64,000 nt of DNA from Syntrophomonas sp. (GCA_016841245.1 JAENZN010000022.1:1-64000); one strand, 5' to 3'. Shown: positions 43,766 through 51,598, counted from the first letter of the stretch. Program-made: numbers and translations. Notes: generated by a model from the letters alone, not told the origin.

Positions 43766-44377
43766 TTATTTTTTATTCTTGTTCTTTATTTCTTCTAAAT
43801 CCTCGATTGTAAGTGCCAAGTCATTCTTTTCATTTACAATTGAAATTTTTCCTTTATTTGTAGCATTTTGTTCATAATTATATGCACTTTGAATAGGATT
43901 CAATAAACTTGGAGGAACATCACTCTCATAAGTAGAAAGAAACATTACATACTCTTGGTTCTTTGCAAATTTTATATTTTCTTCTGGAATATATATGGTA
44001 GTATCAGATTCTCCACCTATTTGTTTGAATTCCACTGTTTCACCAGGTTCAACATCTCCTTTGTAAGAATCGCTGACATCAACAGTATATACAGTAAAGA
44101 TATACTTACATTCTTGTATTTCTCCGCCTGGATTCAAAATTTCATTTTCCTCTGTTTTTGACAGAATATCAATTTCTTCAACTCTTGAATCCACTATGGT
44201 TCCTTTAATAATTAAATCTGCCTTTTCAGTTAAAGCATCAACACTTGAATAATACGGATAATCACAATGTATCTTGGCAACCTGTTTTTCTTTTTGCGTA
44301 ACATCTGCATCTTGGGTTACGCATCCCATCAATACTGTACAACATACTACAATTATTAAAAATCTACTTATTTTCAT
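43766..44377 (-). CDS. Putative lipoprotein, unknown function
   Basis: 203 aa. The N-terminus is a lipoprotein signal (hydrophobic residues 6-17, lipobox LMGC with Cys at 19). The mature part is acidic, with beta-strand-like segments (KADLIIKGTIVDSRVEE, YIFTVYTVDVSDSYKGD, GETVEFKQIGG) and a Lys-rich end. I recognise no named family; the pattern resembles small OB- or beta-sandwich-like secreted proteins of Firmicutes. It lies 27 bp after the chimeric metalloprotease gene on the same strand and may have been cotranscribed with it. CGGAGG precedes the ATG. Confidence 0.6.
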   Translation of the reverse strand: MKISRFLIIVVCCTVLMGCVTQDADVTQKEKQVAKIHCDYPYYSSVDALTEKADLIIKGTIVDSRVEEIDILSKTEENEILNPGGEIQECKYIFTVYTVDVSDSYKGDVEPGETVEFKQIGGESDTTIYIPEENIKFAKNQEYVMFLSTYESDVPPSLLNPIQSAYNYEQNATNKGKISIVNEKNDLALTIEDLEEIKNKNKK

Positions 44378-44404
44378 CTTTTTTACCTCCGTAAATATTT
44401 CATT

Positions 44405-45769
44405 CTAGTATTTAGCATTAACAGCGTTTATGTCATAATCTTGTGGCTCCGTCATTGTGTCTCTATCCCGAAAATGATACATAATGGAATCCAAACCAGT
44501 AGGAGGATTATCTCTCAACCATATAGTATGACCTAATTCATGCACAAAAACGCTTTGTATAAAATTAGAAGTATTGGTTGTATCCTCGCTAATTCTTCTT
44601 GAATTTAAAGAAATATCAAAACTTTCCAATTCGCTTTCGTTAGGGTAACAAGTGATATTACCATACCAGTCGGCATCGAGGTAAGCAGCAATTACAGTAT
44701 TATCACATGAGCTATCCTTACCAAACGTCACTTCCACCCCAGCATTATTCCAGCTTGAGATAGAAGCATCCATAGCTGTTTGCCACACATCATTGTAACT
44801 GTACGGTTGGATTGGTATTGTTGTTGTTGACCATCCATAGTCTAGATACGCCCACTCAGAAATAATTGTAACTGTTTTTGTTTTTGTATTATTATTGTAA
44901 TTAGATTCTACAATACTATGGTCTTTATTAACATATAACTGTAAATTATAATCGCCAGGACTATTAAATGTAAGTGAAAAGCTGCATGTTAACGTAGAAC
45001 CAACATCTAAACTAGGATATGAAAGAATGGCAAGTTCTTGGCCGTTTATAAGAAGGTAGTTTTGTATCCCTTCAGCTATTCTTGTCCCTTCATTTTTAAC
45101 CGAAAATGTAAAAGCTACAGCTTCTCCTTCTACAAAAGATGTATCACCGGAAACCGTATTAAATGATTTAGCAACAAGATCCGGAACGCCTTGCCAAACA
45201 AAATCTTCCCCTATAATATTGTTGCTGTAATCAGTCTCCAGACTACTTGACGTAGCATTAAGTATAATCTCGTGTGTACCTTCTGTAATTCCATCTATCA
45301 TCAATGGAAATGTATATACATATCCTGGGAGAATACTACCTATATTAAATCCACCGACATTGTCATCATCAACTGTAACGTATACATACGTATTAAATGC
45401 TGTAGTACCACCATAGTTTGCCATTTCAAATTCAAAATTAGCAGTTTCCCCCACCTCAAAGGGCTGTACTTCAGCCGTTAATGAATTCATACTCAAATCA
45501 GCTAATTCAGCCCTGACTGTTGCAGTGCCACTTGTTGATAATGTATTCTTTTTATATATTTCTTCTGCTACGGTAGCCTCTTGAGCGGTCCCCTGACCGT
45601 GATATCCGACTTTTGCCTCCATATTGCCTTTTTCGTGCCCAGCATTTGGGTTACAAAAGGCAGCTTCAAATTGATAGTGTTCCCTTAAGCGAACAAAGCC
45701 GTCTGTCAGTTTGCGTTCACTGTTTTTAAGCACTTTGGTTACTATGGTACTGGGGAATTTCTTTTGCAA
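44405..45769 (-). CDS. Chimeric frame: IS21 transposase fragment joined to a CARDB-repeat zinc metalloprotease
   Basis: 454 codons. The first 57 or so (SERKLTDGFVRLREHYQFEA, FCNPNAGHEKGNMEAKVGY) are the conserved end of IS21-family IstA transposases. From about 85 on there are CARDB-like beta repeats (about 85-180 and 185-295), then a protease domain with the zinc site VHELGHTIWLRD (His at about 410) and a Met-turn-like SIMYHF, as in metzincins. The secretion signal expected for such a protein is missing, presumably replaced by the IS fragment, so export and function are doubtful. Initiation at TTG is weak. Best read as a disrupted gene whose body is still open. Confidence 0.65.
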   Translation of the reverse strand: MQKKFPSTIVTKVLKNSERKLTDGFVRLREHYQFEAAFCNPNAGHEKGNMEAKVGYHGQGTAQEATVAEEIYKKNTLSTSGTATVRAELADLSMNSLTAEVQPFEVGETANFEFEMANYGGTTAFNTYVYVTVDDDNVGGFNIGSILPGYVYTFPLMIDGITEGTHEIILNATSSSLETDYSNNIIGEDFVWQGVPDLVAKSFNTVSGDTSFVEGEAVAFTFSVKNEGTRIAEGIQNYLLINGQELAILSYPSLDVGSTLTCSFSLTFNSPGDYNLQLYVNKDHSIVESNYNNNTKTKTVTIISEWAYLDYGWSTTTIPIQPYSYNDVWQTAMDASISSWNNAGVEVTFGKDSSCDNTVIAAYLDADWYGNITCYPNESELESFDISLNSRRISEDTTNTSNFIQSVFVHELGHTIWLRDNPPTGLDSIMYHFRDRDTMTEPQDYDINAVNAKY

Positions 45770-45822
45770 CTTGGGGATGCGGACAAAATCTTGGACTCAA
45801 AAAGAGACAGGAGGAAGTCCGT

Positions 45823-46140
45823 ATGTATTCAAGAGAAGAGCGCATGAAAGCAATTGAGCTATACATCAAGTATGATAAAAATATAGCTGCTGTGATTCGT
45901 GAACTTGGCTATCCAAACCGTGGAGCATTGCCTAGATGGGTATAAAGCATATCTCAAAGAACAAGAGACTAGGGTCTTATGGGATAGATATTTAGGCGGC
46001 TCGAAATTTCCATTGGAGCAAAAGATAGCTGCAGTAAAACACTATCTAGAACATGGTCGCAATTTATCAAGCACTGTAAAATATTAGGATACGAGGCGCT
46101 CAGATTATTTACACGGAACTATCGATACTCCCAACAATTA
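45823..46140 (+). pseudogene. IS3-family transposase orfA remnant, frameshifted
   Basis: Starts MYSREERMKAIELYIKYDKN, continues VIRELGYPNRGALPRW, then stops. The next frame continues YKAYLKEQETRVLWDRYLGG and EQKIAAVKHYLEHGRN, and a third frame resumes ILGYEALRLFTR. Two single-base shifts are therefore needed. These are helix-turn-helix OrfA blocks of IS3-family elements; no orfB follows. GGAGG precedes the ATG. Confidence 0.75.
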
Positions 46141-46153
46141 TATCCATAAATAG

Positions 46154-46201
46154 AAAAAACCAGAAGACTGAGACAATGCATCTCGCATCTTCTGGTTTTT
46201 T
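46154..46201. terminator. Bidirectional intrinsic terminator
   Basis: 14-bp stem AAAAAACCAGAAGA / TCTTCTGGTTTTTT with a 20-nt loop, giving U-tracts in both directions. It lies 90 bp beyond the amtB2 stop. Confidence 0.8.
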
Positions 46202-46294
46202 CATAACATTGCTTTAGATAAACACGATGTTTTTCAGTGGCCTCGAAATTACCCCGGCTCTTTTTTTGCTTCGTTTCCAGCTTTTCTTCTGTTT

Positions 46295-47614
46295 TTAGCT
46301 CTTAATCATAAAGTCTGCATAAGCATTCATTCCATGTTCATTAATATCAAGTCCACCTAGCTCTTCTTCCTCACTTACTCTTAAGCCCATTACAGCTTTA
46401 ATTGCACCAAAGACGATGAATGAAGCCACGATCACCCAAACAAATACTGCAGCAATTCCAATTATCTGAGTAAACAGTAAACCTGCTCCTCCCCCGTAAA
46501 ACAAACCGCCATCTACCGCAAGCAGCCCTACCATAGCTGTTCCGAAAGCTCCGCAAACACCATGTACAGATATTGCCCCAACCGGATCATCAATTCTTAG
46601 TTTATTATCCAGGAACTGAACTGAAACTGTTACCAGAACCCCAGCCAGCAGACCGATAATTATAGCTCCCATTGGATTTACTGAGGCACAACCAGCGGTT
46701 ATACCTACTAAACCAGCCAGGGCACCATTCAAAGTAAAAGTTACATCTGGTTTACGGTATTTAATCCAACTATAAAACATTGCCCCAACCGCGCCTGCTG
46801 CTGCGGCTATATTAGTATTTACAGCAATTAATCCGATATCAGGGCTGGTTCCTGAAACGGTACTGCCGCAGTTAAAACCAAACCATCCGAACCAGAGTAT
46901 AAATACCCCTAAGGCAGCCAGCGTAATATTATGACCGGGAATAGCAGTAGCTTTTCCATCTTTACTGTACTTGCCCAGTCTGGGTCCTAATAGGAAAGCA
47001 CCCACCAGTGCTGCCCAGCCTCCTACGGAATGAACCACTGTAGAACCTGCAAAGTCTACCATCCCAAGTGAAGCTAACCATCCTCCACCCCAGATCCAAT
47101 GTCCTACTACCGGATAAATTACGGCGGTAATCAATACACTGAAAATCAAGTAAGAACCGAATTTGATTCTTTCTGCTACTGCTCCAGATACTATGGTAGC
47201 AGCCGTCGCGGCAAAAACAGTCTGGAACATTAGAAATACCCAGATGGGAAATGACAAACCTAGATGCTCAAAGGTCCCACTCATTCCAAAGCCGCTTAAC
47301 CCAATTATCCCAGCTTTATCGATTCCAAACATTATAGCAAAACCAATTAAGAAGTAGACTATAGATCCTGCTGCAAAATCCATTACATTTTTCATGATTA
47401 TATTAGCAGCATTCTTGGCCCGGATGAAACCTGCCTCCACCAGAGCGAATCCAGGCTGCATAAACATAACCAGGAAAGCTGCTAAGAGCGTCCATACTGC
47501 ATCTATGGCAATGGCGTTGCTCTCCGGGGTTACCCCTTCGGAAGCCCACACGGCCCTGGGTATCAACACCATCAGTAGGGCTATCCCCAAAATAAATATA
47601 TTTTTTCTCTTCAT
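46295..47614 (-). CDS. amtB: Ammonium transporter (Amt family), copy 2
   Basis: 439 aa from the ATG at 47614 (GAGGAGAG upstream); the frame extends 18 codons into the glnB2 end without support. A signal peptide (about 1-25, ending RAVWA) is followed by about 11 membrane helices. The twin-His pore residues are in STVVHSVGGWAALVG and GAISVHGVCGAFG. It conducts ammonium/ammonia across the membrane, with PII as the usual plug. It lies 28 bp after glnB2, forming a second glnB-amtB pair. Confidence 0.95.
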   Translation of the reverse strand: MKRKNIFILGIALLMVLIPRAVWASEGVTPESNAIAIDAVWTLLAAFLVMFMQPGFALVEAGFIRAKNAANIIMKNVMDFAAGSIVYFLIGFAIMFGIDKAGIIGLSGFGMSGTFEHLGLSFPIWVFLMFQTVFAATAATIVSGAVAERIKFGSYLIFSVLITAVIYPVVGHWIWGGGWLASLGMVDFAGSTVVHSVGGWAALVGAFLLGPRLGKYSKDGKATAIPGHNITLAALGVFILWFGWFGFNCGSTVSGTSPDIGLIAVNTNIAAAAGAVGAMFYSWIKYRKPDVTFTLNGALAGLVGITAGCASVNPMGAIIIGLLAGVLVTVSVQFLDNKLRIDDPVGAISVHGVCGAFGTAMVGLLAVDGGLFYGGGAGLLFTQIIGIAAVFVWVIVASFIVFGAIKAVMGLRVSEEEELGGLDINEHGMNAYADFMIKS

Positions 47615-47642
47615 AATAAATCTCTCCTCTCTGTACTGACTG

Positions 47643-47981
47643 CTATAGAGCATCCAAGTTTTTTTCACCGCTGCTGATTCGTATTACCTCTTCCAGGGGA
47701 TAAATAAAAATTTTACCATCTCCTATCTGCCCTGTGTTACAGATATCCAGTATTAGCTGGACAATTTTCTCTACCTGCTCATTTGGACAGCCAATTTCAA
47801 CTTTTAATTTGGGAAAGAGATCAACCTGCAGTTCTTGCCCACGGTAATACTGTTTGACTTCCTGTTGTTTTCCTCGGCCCATGACGTTATAAGTGGTCAT
47901 ACCAGTAACTCCCTGGGCTTTCAATGCCACCTTCAGTTCTTCAAACCTGGCCGGTCTAATTACAGCCTCAATTTTCTTCAT
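47643..47981 (-). CDS. glnB: PII nitrogen regulatory protein, copy 2
   Basis: 112 aa from the ATG at 47981 (GGAGGA upstream); the longer frame to 48074 runs into the leader hairpin and is rejected. MKKIEAVIRPARFEELKVAL and the C-terminal GDGKIFIYPLEEVIRI are diagnostic. The T-loop reads KQYYRGQELQVDLFPK: position 51, the uridylylated Tyr of enterobacterial PII, is Leu. Signalling therefore probably relies on ADP/ATP/2-oxoglutarate binding only, with AmtB2 as a likely partner. Confidence 0.95.
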   Translation of the reverse strand: MKKIEAVIRPARFEELKVALKAQGVTGMTTYNVMGRGKQQEVKQYYRGQELQVDLFPKLKVEIGCPNEQVEKIVQLILDICNTGQIGDGKIFIYPLEEVIRISSGEKNLDAL

Positions 47982-48061
47982 CTGAATTCCTCCTTCTCCT
48001 CTACTTATAACGAGGCGAGATGTCTCCTGCCTCGTTGCAACCATGTGTTGAAACATATAAA

Positions 48062-48103
48062 GGGGCCCCAGCACCTTTTATAAGTGCTGGAGCCCCTTTG
48101 CCC
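48062..48103 (-). promoter_or_regulatory. ANTAR-type attenuator leader of glnB2-amtB2
   Basis: Sense strand minus. The hairpin GGGC-AAAGGG-GCTC (48090-48103) has the A1/G4 hexaloop. Its 3' arm is part of the next stem, GGGGCTCCAGCAC with GTGCTGGGGCCCC (48062-48096). The following tract is TTTATAT, a weak terminator tail. No clear first hairpin was found upstream. Confidence 0.6.
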
Positions 48104-48130
48104 GCTATTAGTGGTTATTTTATTTATATC

Positions 48131-48168
48131 CGGGACACGGGGGACAGGTTCCTGTCCCCCGTGTCCCG
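48131..48168. repeat. Perfect 18-bp palindrome between amtB1 and glnB2
   Basis: Arms 48131-48148 and 48151-48168 are exact reverse complements with a 2-nt centre; the outer part reads CGGGACACGGGGGACAGG. It starts 8 bp past the amtB1 stop, so it may act as its terminator-like 3' end. It is of the same general GGGGACAGG style as the inverted repeat at 43479-43500. Confidence 0.8.
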
Positions 48169-48175
48169 AAATATT

Positions 48176-49534
48176 TTAGGATTGGATACCTACCAGTCTC
48201 TCACTTACTCCCATATCGTCATACCCATAAGCATCTTCGCCATGTAAGGAAGTATCAAGACCCACTTCTTCTTCTTCATCTGAAACCCGCAGAGGTACTA
48301 TCATACTTATCACCTTCAAGATCAGCAGGGTGGCCAGGGCAGCGTAGATGTAAGTAGCTCCTACTGCCACTATCTGCACTCCGAACAAATGCAGTCCTCC
48401 ATATAACAGGCCATCAGCTCCGCCTGGATTCACTGCTGTGGAGGCAAAAATACCGGTGGCCAGAGCCCCAACTGTGCCTCCTACACCATGTATTCCAAAA
48501 GCATCCAGGGAGTCATCGTAGCCCAATTTCTCTTTAATTTTGCTCACGAACAGGTAGCATACCGGTCCCACCATTATACCCATTACCACGGCTGAAAGGG
48601 GACTTACAAAACCAGCTGCCGGGGTGATGGCAACCAGTCCGGCTACCGCACCACTGACTGCTCCAAAAACGGTGGGTTTGCCATGGTGAAGCCATTCTGC
48701 AGCCACCCAGGAAATTGCTCCGGCGGCGGCACAGGTATTAGTGACCAGAAAGGCTAACCCAGCAATACCATCGGCTGCTAAAGCACTTCCTGCATTGAAA
48801 CCAAACCATCCAAACCATAAGAGGGCCGCGCCCAGTACGGTAAAAGGCATATTGTGGGGTACGATGGTATCGCGCTCCTTCCCCAACCGCTTACCTATGA
48901 ATAAGGCAGTCACTAAGCCGGATACCCCGGAGCTTATATGAACTACGGTGCCCCCGGCAAAATCCAGAGCTCCCAGCTGGCCCAGCCATCCTCCTCCCCA
49001 TACCCAGTGGGCTATGGGATCATAAACCAGGGTAGTCCACAACAGCACAAAGAGTACAAAAGCTGAAAATCTCATCCGCTCAGCAAATGCCCCGCTGATC
49101 AAGGCGGCGGTAATAATAGCAAACATCAGCTGGAAAGCCACAAATACGTAGTGGGGTATAGTGCTGGCATAATCAGGGCTGGGAAAAATACTTACCCCGT
49201 GTAGCCCTAAAAAATTCAGGTTTCCTATGACGCTGCCCACATCCGGACCAAAAGACAGGGTATATCCCATCAGTACCCACTGTACTGAAACTAAAGCCAT
49301 TACTGCAAAACACTGCATCATAATGCTCAAAACATTTTTCTTGCGCACCATCCCTCCATAGAAGAATGCCAGACCTGGGGTCATAAGCAAAACCATGGCT
49401 GAACAAATAATGATAAAGGCAGTATTGCCTGTATCTACCGGCAGTTCTTCAGCAGCCAGAGCAGGCATGGTTATTCCCAATACCATGATGAACGCTAGGA
49501 TTAACGCCATCCAAATACTTGTTTTTGCCTTCAT
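48176..49534 (-). CDS. amtB: Ammonium transporter (Amt family), copy 1
   Basis: 452 aa. A signal peptide (about 1-27, ending PALAA) precedes about 11 helices. Pore histidines are in GTVVHISSGVSGLV and AFGIHGVGGTVGAL, and the Amt block FAFYGGMVRKKN-like LAFFYGGMVRKKNVL is present. The cytoplasmic tail (DEEEEVGLDTSLHGEDAYGY) resembles that of many Firmicute Amt proteins. It is preceded by its own ANTAR-type leader although it lies directly after glnB1. AGAGGAGG precedes the ATG. Confidence 0.95.
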   Translation of the reverse strand: MKAKTSIWMALILAFIMVLGITMPALAAEELPVDTGNTAFIIICSAMVLLMTPGLAFFYGGMVRKKNVLSIMMQCFAVMALVSVQWVLMGYTLSFGPDVGSVIGNLNFLGLHGVSIFPSPDYASTIPHYVFVAFQLMFAIITAALISGAFAERMRFSAFVLFVLLWTTLVYDPIAHWVWGGGWLGQLGALDFAGGTVVHISSGVSGLVTALFIGKRLGKERDTIVPHNMPFTVLGAALLWFGWFGFNAGSALAADGIAGLAFLVTNTCAAAGAISWVAAEWLHHGKPTVFGAVSGAVAGLVAITPAAGFVSPLSAVVMGIMVGPVCYLFVSKIKEKLGYDDSLDAFGIHGVGGTVGALATGIFASTAVNPGGADGLLYGGLHLFGVQIVAVGATYIYAALATLLILKVISMIVPLRVSDEEEEVGLDTSLHGEDAYGYDDMGVSERLVGIQS

Positions 49535-49551
49535 AAATATCCTCCTCTTTT

Positions 49552-49607
49552 AAAAAGGCACCTGTGAACAGAATCTCTCTTCTTCCTGTTCACAAGCGCC
49601 TTTGCTT
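49552..49607 (-). promoter_or_regulatory. ANTAR-type attenuator leader of amtB1
   Basis: Sense strand minus. The hairpin AAGC-AAAGGC-GCTT (49594-49607) has the A1/G4 hexaloop. It overlaps a terminator with 15-nt arms (GGCGCTTGTGAACAG with CTGTTCACAGGTGCC, 49557-49600), followed by TTTTT. It lies between glnB1 and amtB1, so it can uncouple the two genes of one transcript. Confidence 0.75.
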
Positions 49608-49637
49608 TCAAACCCATCCTTGGTGGTGGATCCTGCC

Positions 49638-49976
49638 CTATAGAGCTTTTTCTCCCTGCTCCTGGGTACGAATCCTGATAATGTTTTCGACCGGGTAAAC
49701 AAATATTTTGCCATCCCCTATATTTCCGGTTCTACAAACCTCCTGTATCCGCTGTACAATTCGTTCTACTGCATCATCCGGGCATACTATTTCAATTTTC
49801 ACCTTGGGAAACAGATCTACCGATACTTCCTGACCACGGTAATACTGCTTGATGTCTTTCTGCAGTCCTCTTCCCATTACATTGAAGATGGTCATCCCCC
49901 GAACCTCTAATTCATTCATGGCAGTTTTCAACTCTTCCAATTTGGTGGGACGTATGACAGCTTCAATTTTCTTCAT
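49638..49976 (-). CDS. glnB: PII nitrogen regulatory protein, copy 1
   Basis: 112 aa. MKKIEAVIRPTKLEELKTAM, the T-loop KQYYRGQEVSVDLFPK and the C-terminal GDGKIFVYPVENIIRI mark a PII protein. Residue 51 is Val instead of the uridylylated Tyr. It probably senses 2-oxoglutarate and adenylate energy state and gates AmtB1. GGGAGGTGA precedes the ATG. Its leader has the most complete double-hairpin ANTAR target in the window. Confidence 0.95.
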   Translation of the reverse strand: MKKIEAVIRPTKLEELKTAMNELEVRGMTIFNVMGRGLQKDIKQYYRGQEVSVDLFPKVKIEIVCPDDAVERIVQRIQEVCRTGNIGDGKIFVYPVENIIRIRTQEQGEKAL

Positions 49977-50001
49977 AATCTCACCTCCCTTTTTTTAAAA
50001 T

Positions 50002-50082
50002 AAAAAAAGGAGCCCGGTCACCATTAGGGTGTAACATAAGCTCCTTTGCTTTCTATGGATTAAAAGAGATCCTTTTCTCTTT
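50002..50082 (-). promoter_or_regulatory. ANTAR-type attenuator leader of glnB1, complete two-hairpin form
   Basis: Sense strand minus. P1 is a perfect 7-bp stem AAAGAGA-AAAGGA-TCTCTTT (50063-50082), and 11 nt later P2 is AAGC-AAAGGA-GCTT (50038-50051). Both hexaloops have A1 and G4. P2 overlaps the 5' arm of a terminator with closing stem GGAGC/GCTCC (50009-50044) followed by a T-run. This matches the described ANTAR architecture of two hexaloop hairpins before or within a terminator. Confidence 0.85.
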
Positions 50083-50128
50083 ACAGTTGGAATAAGGCCT
50101 CTTTGCCATTACTTAAGCTATTTAATTT

Positions 50129-51244
50129 TTATACAGCAGGTTTATTCGCAATCTCTGCGAAATTAATATTGCCTTTAATACTCTCAATAAAATCATCAAG
50201 AATATAAGCTGTATCGACCGGTCCCGGAGATGCCTCCGGATGAAACTGAACTGACATGAGCGGTAGTTCCCGGTGAATGATACCTTCCACCGTACCATCA
50301 TTTAAGTTTTTAAATAATACATCTACTCCCCTGCCTGCCAACGAAGCTTGATCTGCTACATAACCATGGTTCTGGGCGGTTATATATATTTTACCGGTCC
50401 GCATATCCTGTACCGGATGATTGCTACCCCGGTGTCCAAATACCATTTTACGGGTATTCGCTCCCAATGCCAGGGATAGTATCTGATGCCCCAGACATAT
50501 TCCCAGAATGGGCATGCTGCCAATCAGTTCCTGTACTGCCTTAATAGCGTAATCACATTCGACCGGATCTCCAGGCCCATTGGATAAGACCAATCCATCC
50601 GGGCTGATCTCCATAATTACACTAGCCGGTGTATCAGCGGGCACTATTACAAGCTCACATTCTCTTTCCACTATGCTGGTGATGATGCTTTTTTTGGTGC
50701 CATAATCTACCAGCACAATACGTTTATCACCTGATCCCAGCTGCTTCACATCTTTTCTGCTTACCTGTCTTACAAAACCCTCCGGTGGTGGAACTACCGC
50801 CCGGGCTTTTCTTATCATATCGTCCAGGTTTTTTAGTGAGTCGGTAATTACTCCGCCCATAGTCCCTTTGTTTCTAATAAGCCGGGTAAGTGCTCGGGTA
50901 TCAACCCCGCTGATGCAAGCCAGATCATTTTTTTGTAGAAATTCCTTTAATTCTTCTTCTTTTTCATAATGCTCACCGATATTTAATCCCCGGACCACAA
51001 AACCTTTTATCCATGGTTGATCTGCTTCAAGCAGCCTGCTGCTGACTCCGTAATTACCTATAAGAGGATAAGTCATAACCACAATCTGTCCGGCATATGA
51101 AGGATCAGTCAATATCTGTTCATAGCCAAAGGCACTGGTGTTAAATACAACTTCTCCCGAATTAGGTTTTGATCCTTCCATTAAGGTGCCTTCAAAAACG
51201 TGTCCATCCTCTAAAATTAGATATCCCTTATTTAACATCGGCAT
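50129..51244 (-). CDS. carA: Carbamoyl-phosphate synthase small (glutaminase) subunit
   Basis: 371 aa from the ATG at 51244 (GGAGGT upstream); the frame extends five codons further. It releases ammonia from glutamine for carbamoyl phosphate, used for arginine and pyrimidines. The class I triad is present: Cys in ILGICLGHQILSLALGA, and His/Glu in SVQFHPEASPGP. The large subunit gene carB does not follow; the next gene is glnB1. It has an ANTAR-type leader and its own promoter. Confidence 0.95.
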   Translation of the reverse strand: MPMLNKGYLILEDGHVFEGTLMEGSKPNSGEVVFNTSAFGYEQILTDPSYAGQIVVMTYPLIGNYGVSSRLLEADQPWIKGFVVRGLNIGEHYEKEEELKEFLQKNDLACISGVDTRALTRLIRNKGTMGGVITDSLKNLDDMIRKARAVVPPPEGFVRQVSRKDVKQLGSGDKRIVLVDYGTKKSIITSIVERECELVIVPADTPASVIMEISPDGLVLSNGPGDPVECDYAIKAVQELIGSMPILGICLGHQILSLALGANTRKMVFGHRGSNHPVQDMRTGKIYITAQNHGYVADQASLAGRGVDVLFKNLNDGTVEGIIHRELPLMSVQFHPEASPGPVDTAYILDDFIESIKGNINFAEIANKPAV

Positions 51245-51310
51245 TGAAGCTACCTCCATCCTGCTTACTGCAGTACTGTGAAACTGCAGTAAGCAATATA
51301 TATCCAGGCA

Positions 51311-51361
51311 TAAAAAAAGACGTCTCCACTATGCCTTTAGTTTAAGTGCGGCGCCTTTGCC
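51311..51361 (-). promoter_or_regulatory. ANTAR-type attenuator leader of carA
   Basis: Sense strand minus. The hairpin GGC-AAAGGC-GCC (51350-51361) has the A1/G4 hexaloop on a 3-bp stem. Its 3' side lies in a terminator-like fold (GGCGCC region with GACGTC) followed by a run of seven T at 51312-51318. The stem is less regular than in the other copies. No second hexaloop is obvious upstream. Confidence 0.6.
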
Positions 51362-51392
51362 CTCAATTTCTTGATTCTCATTTCCGAGTCTT

Positions 51393-51420
51393 AGTATAAC
51401 ATCATTACAAATAAAATCAA
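51393..51420 (-). promoter_or_regulatory. Sigma-A promoter of carA
   Basis: Minus strand TTGATT, 16-nt spacer, TATACT. A start just downstream would place the ANTAR hairpin about 30 nt into the transcript. Nothing else is seen in 51421-51598. Confidence 0.6.
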
Positions 51421-51598
51421 GCAATAACAATCATAAATACTGTATACCTAATTAATTTATATTATGTTTTATCCAAAGATAATTAATATCAGTAGAAAGT
51501 ACAATATTAGCCTCGATGACAGCTATATTTATGCATCAAAAAGCAGCAGGGATTGGTTTTTAATCAGTGCCTTCATCGACAGCGGCCAGGATACAAGA

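Noticed and set aside
47982-48074. N-terminal extension of glnB2 to 48074
   Set aside because: It would run through the attenuator hairpin, and an internal ATG has a perfect ribosome binding site and the canonical PII N-terminus.
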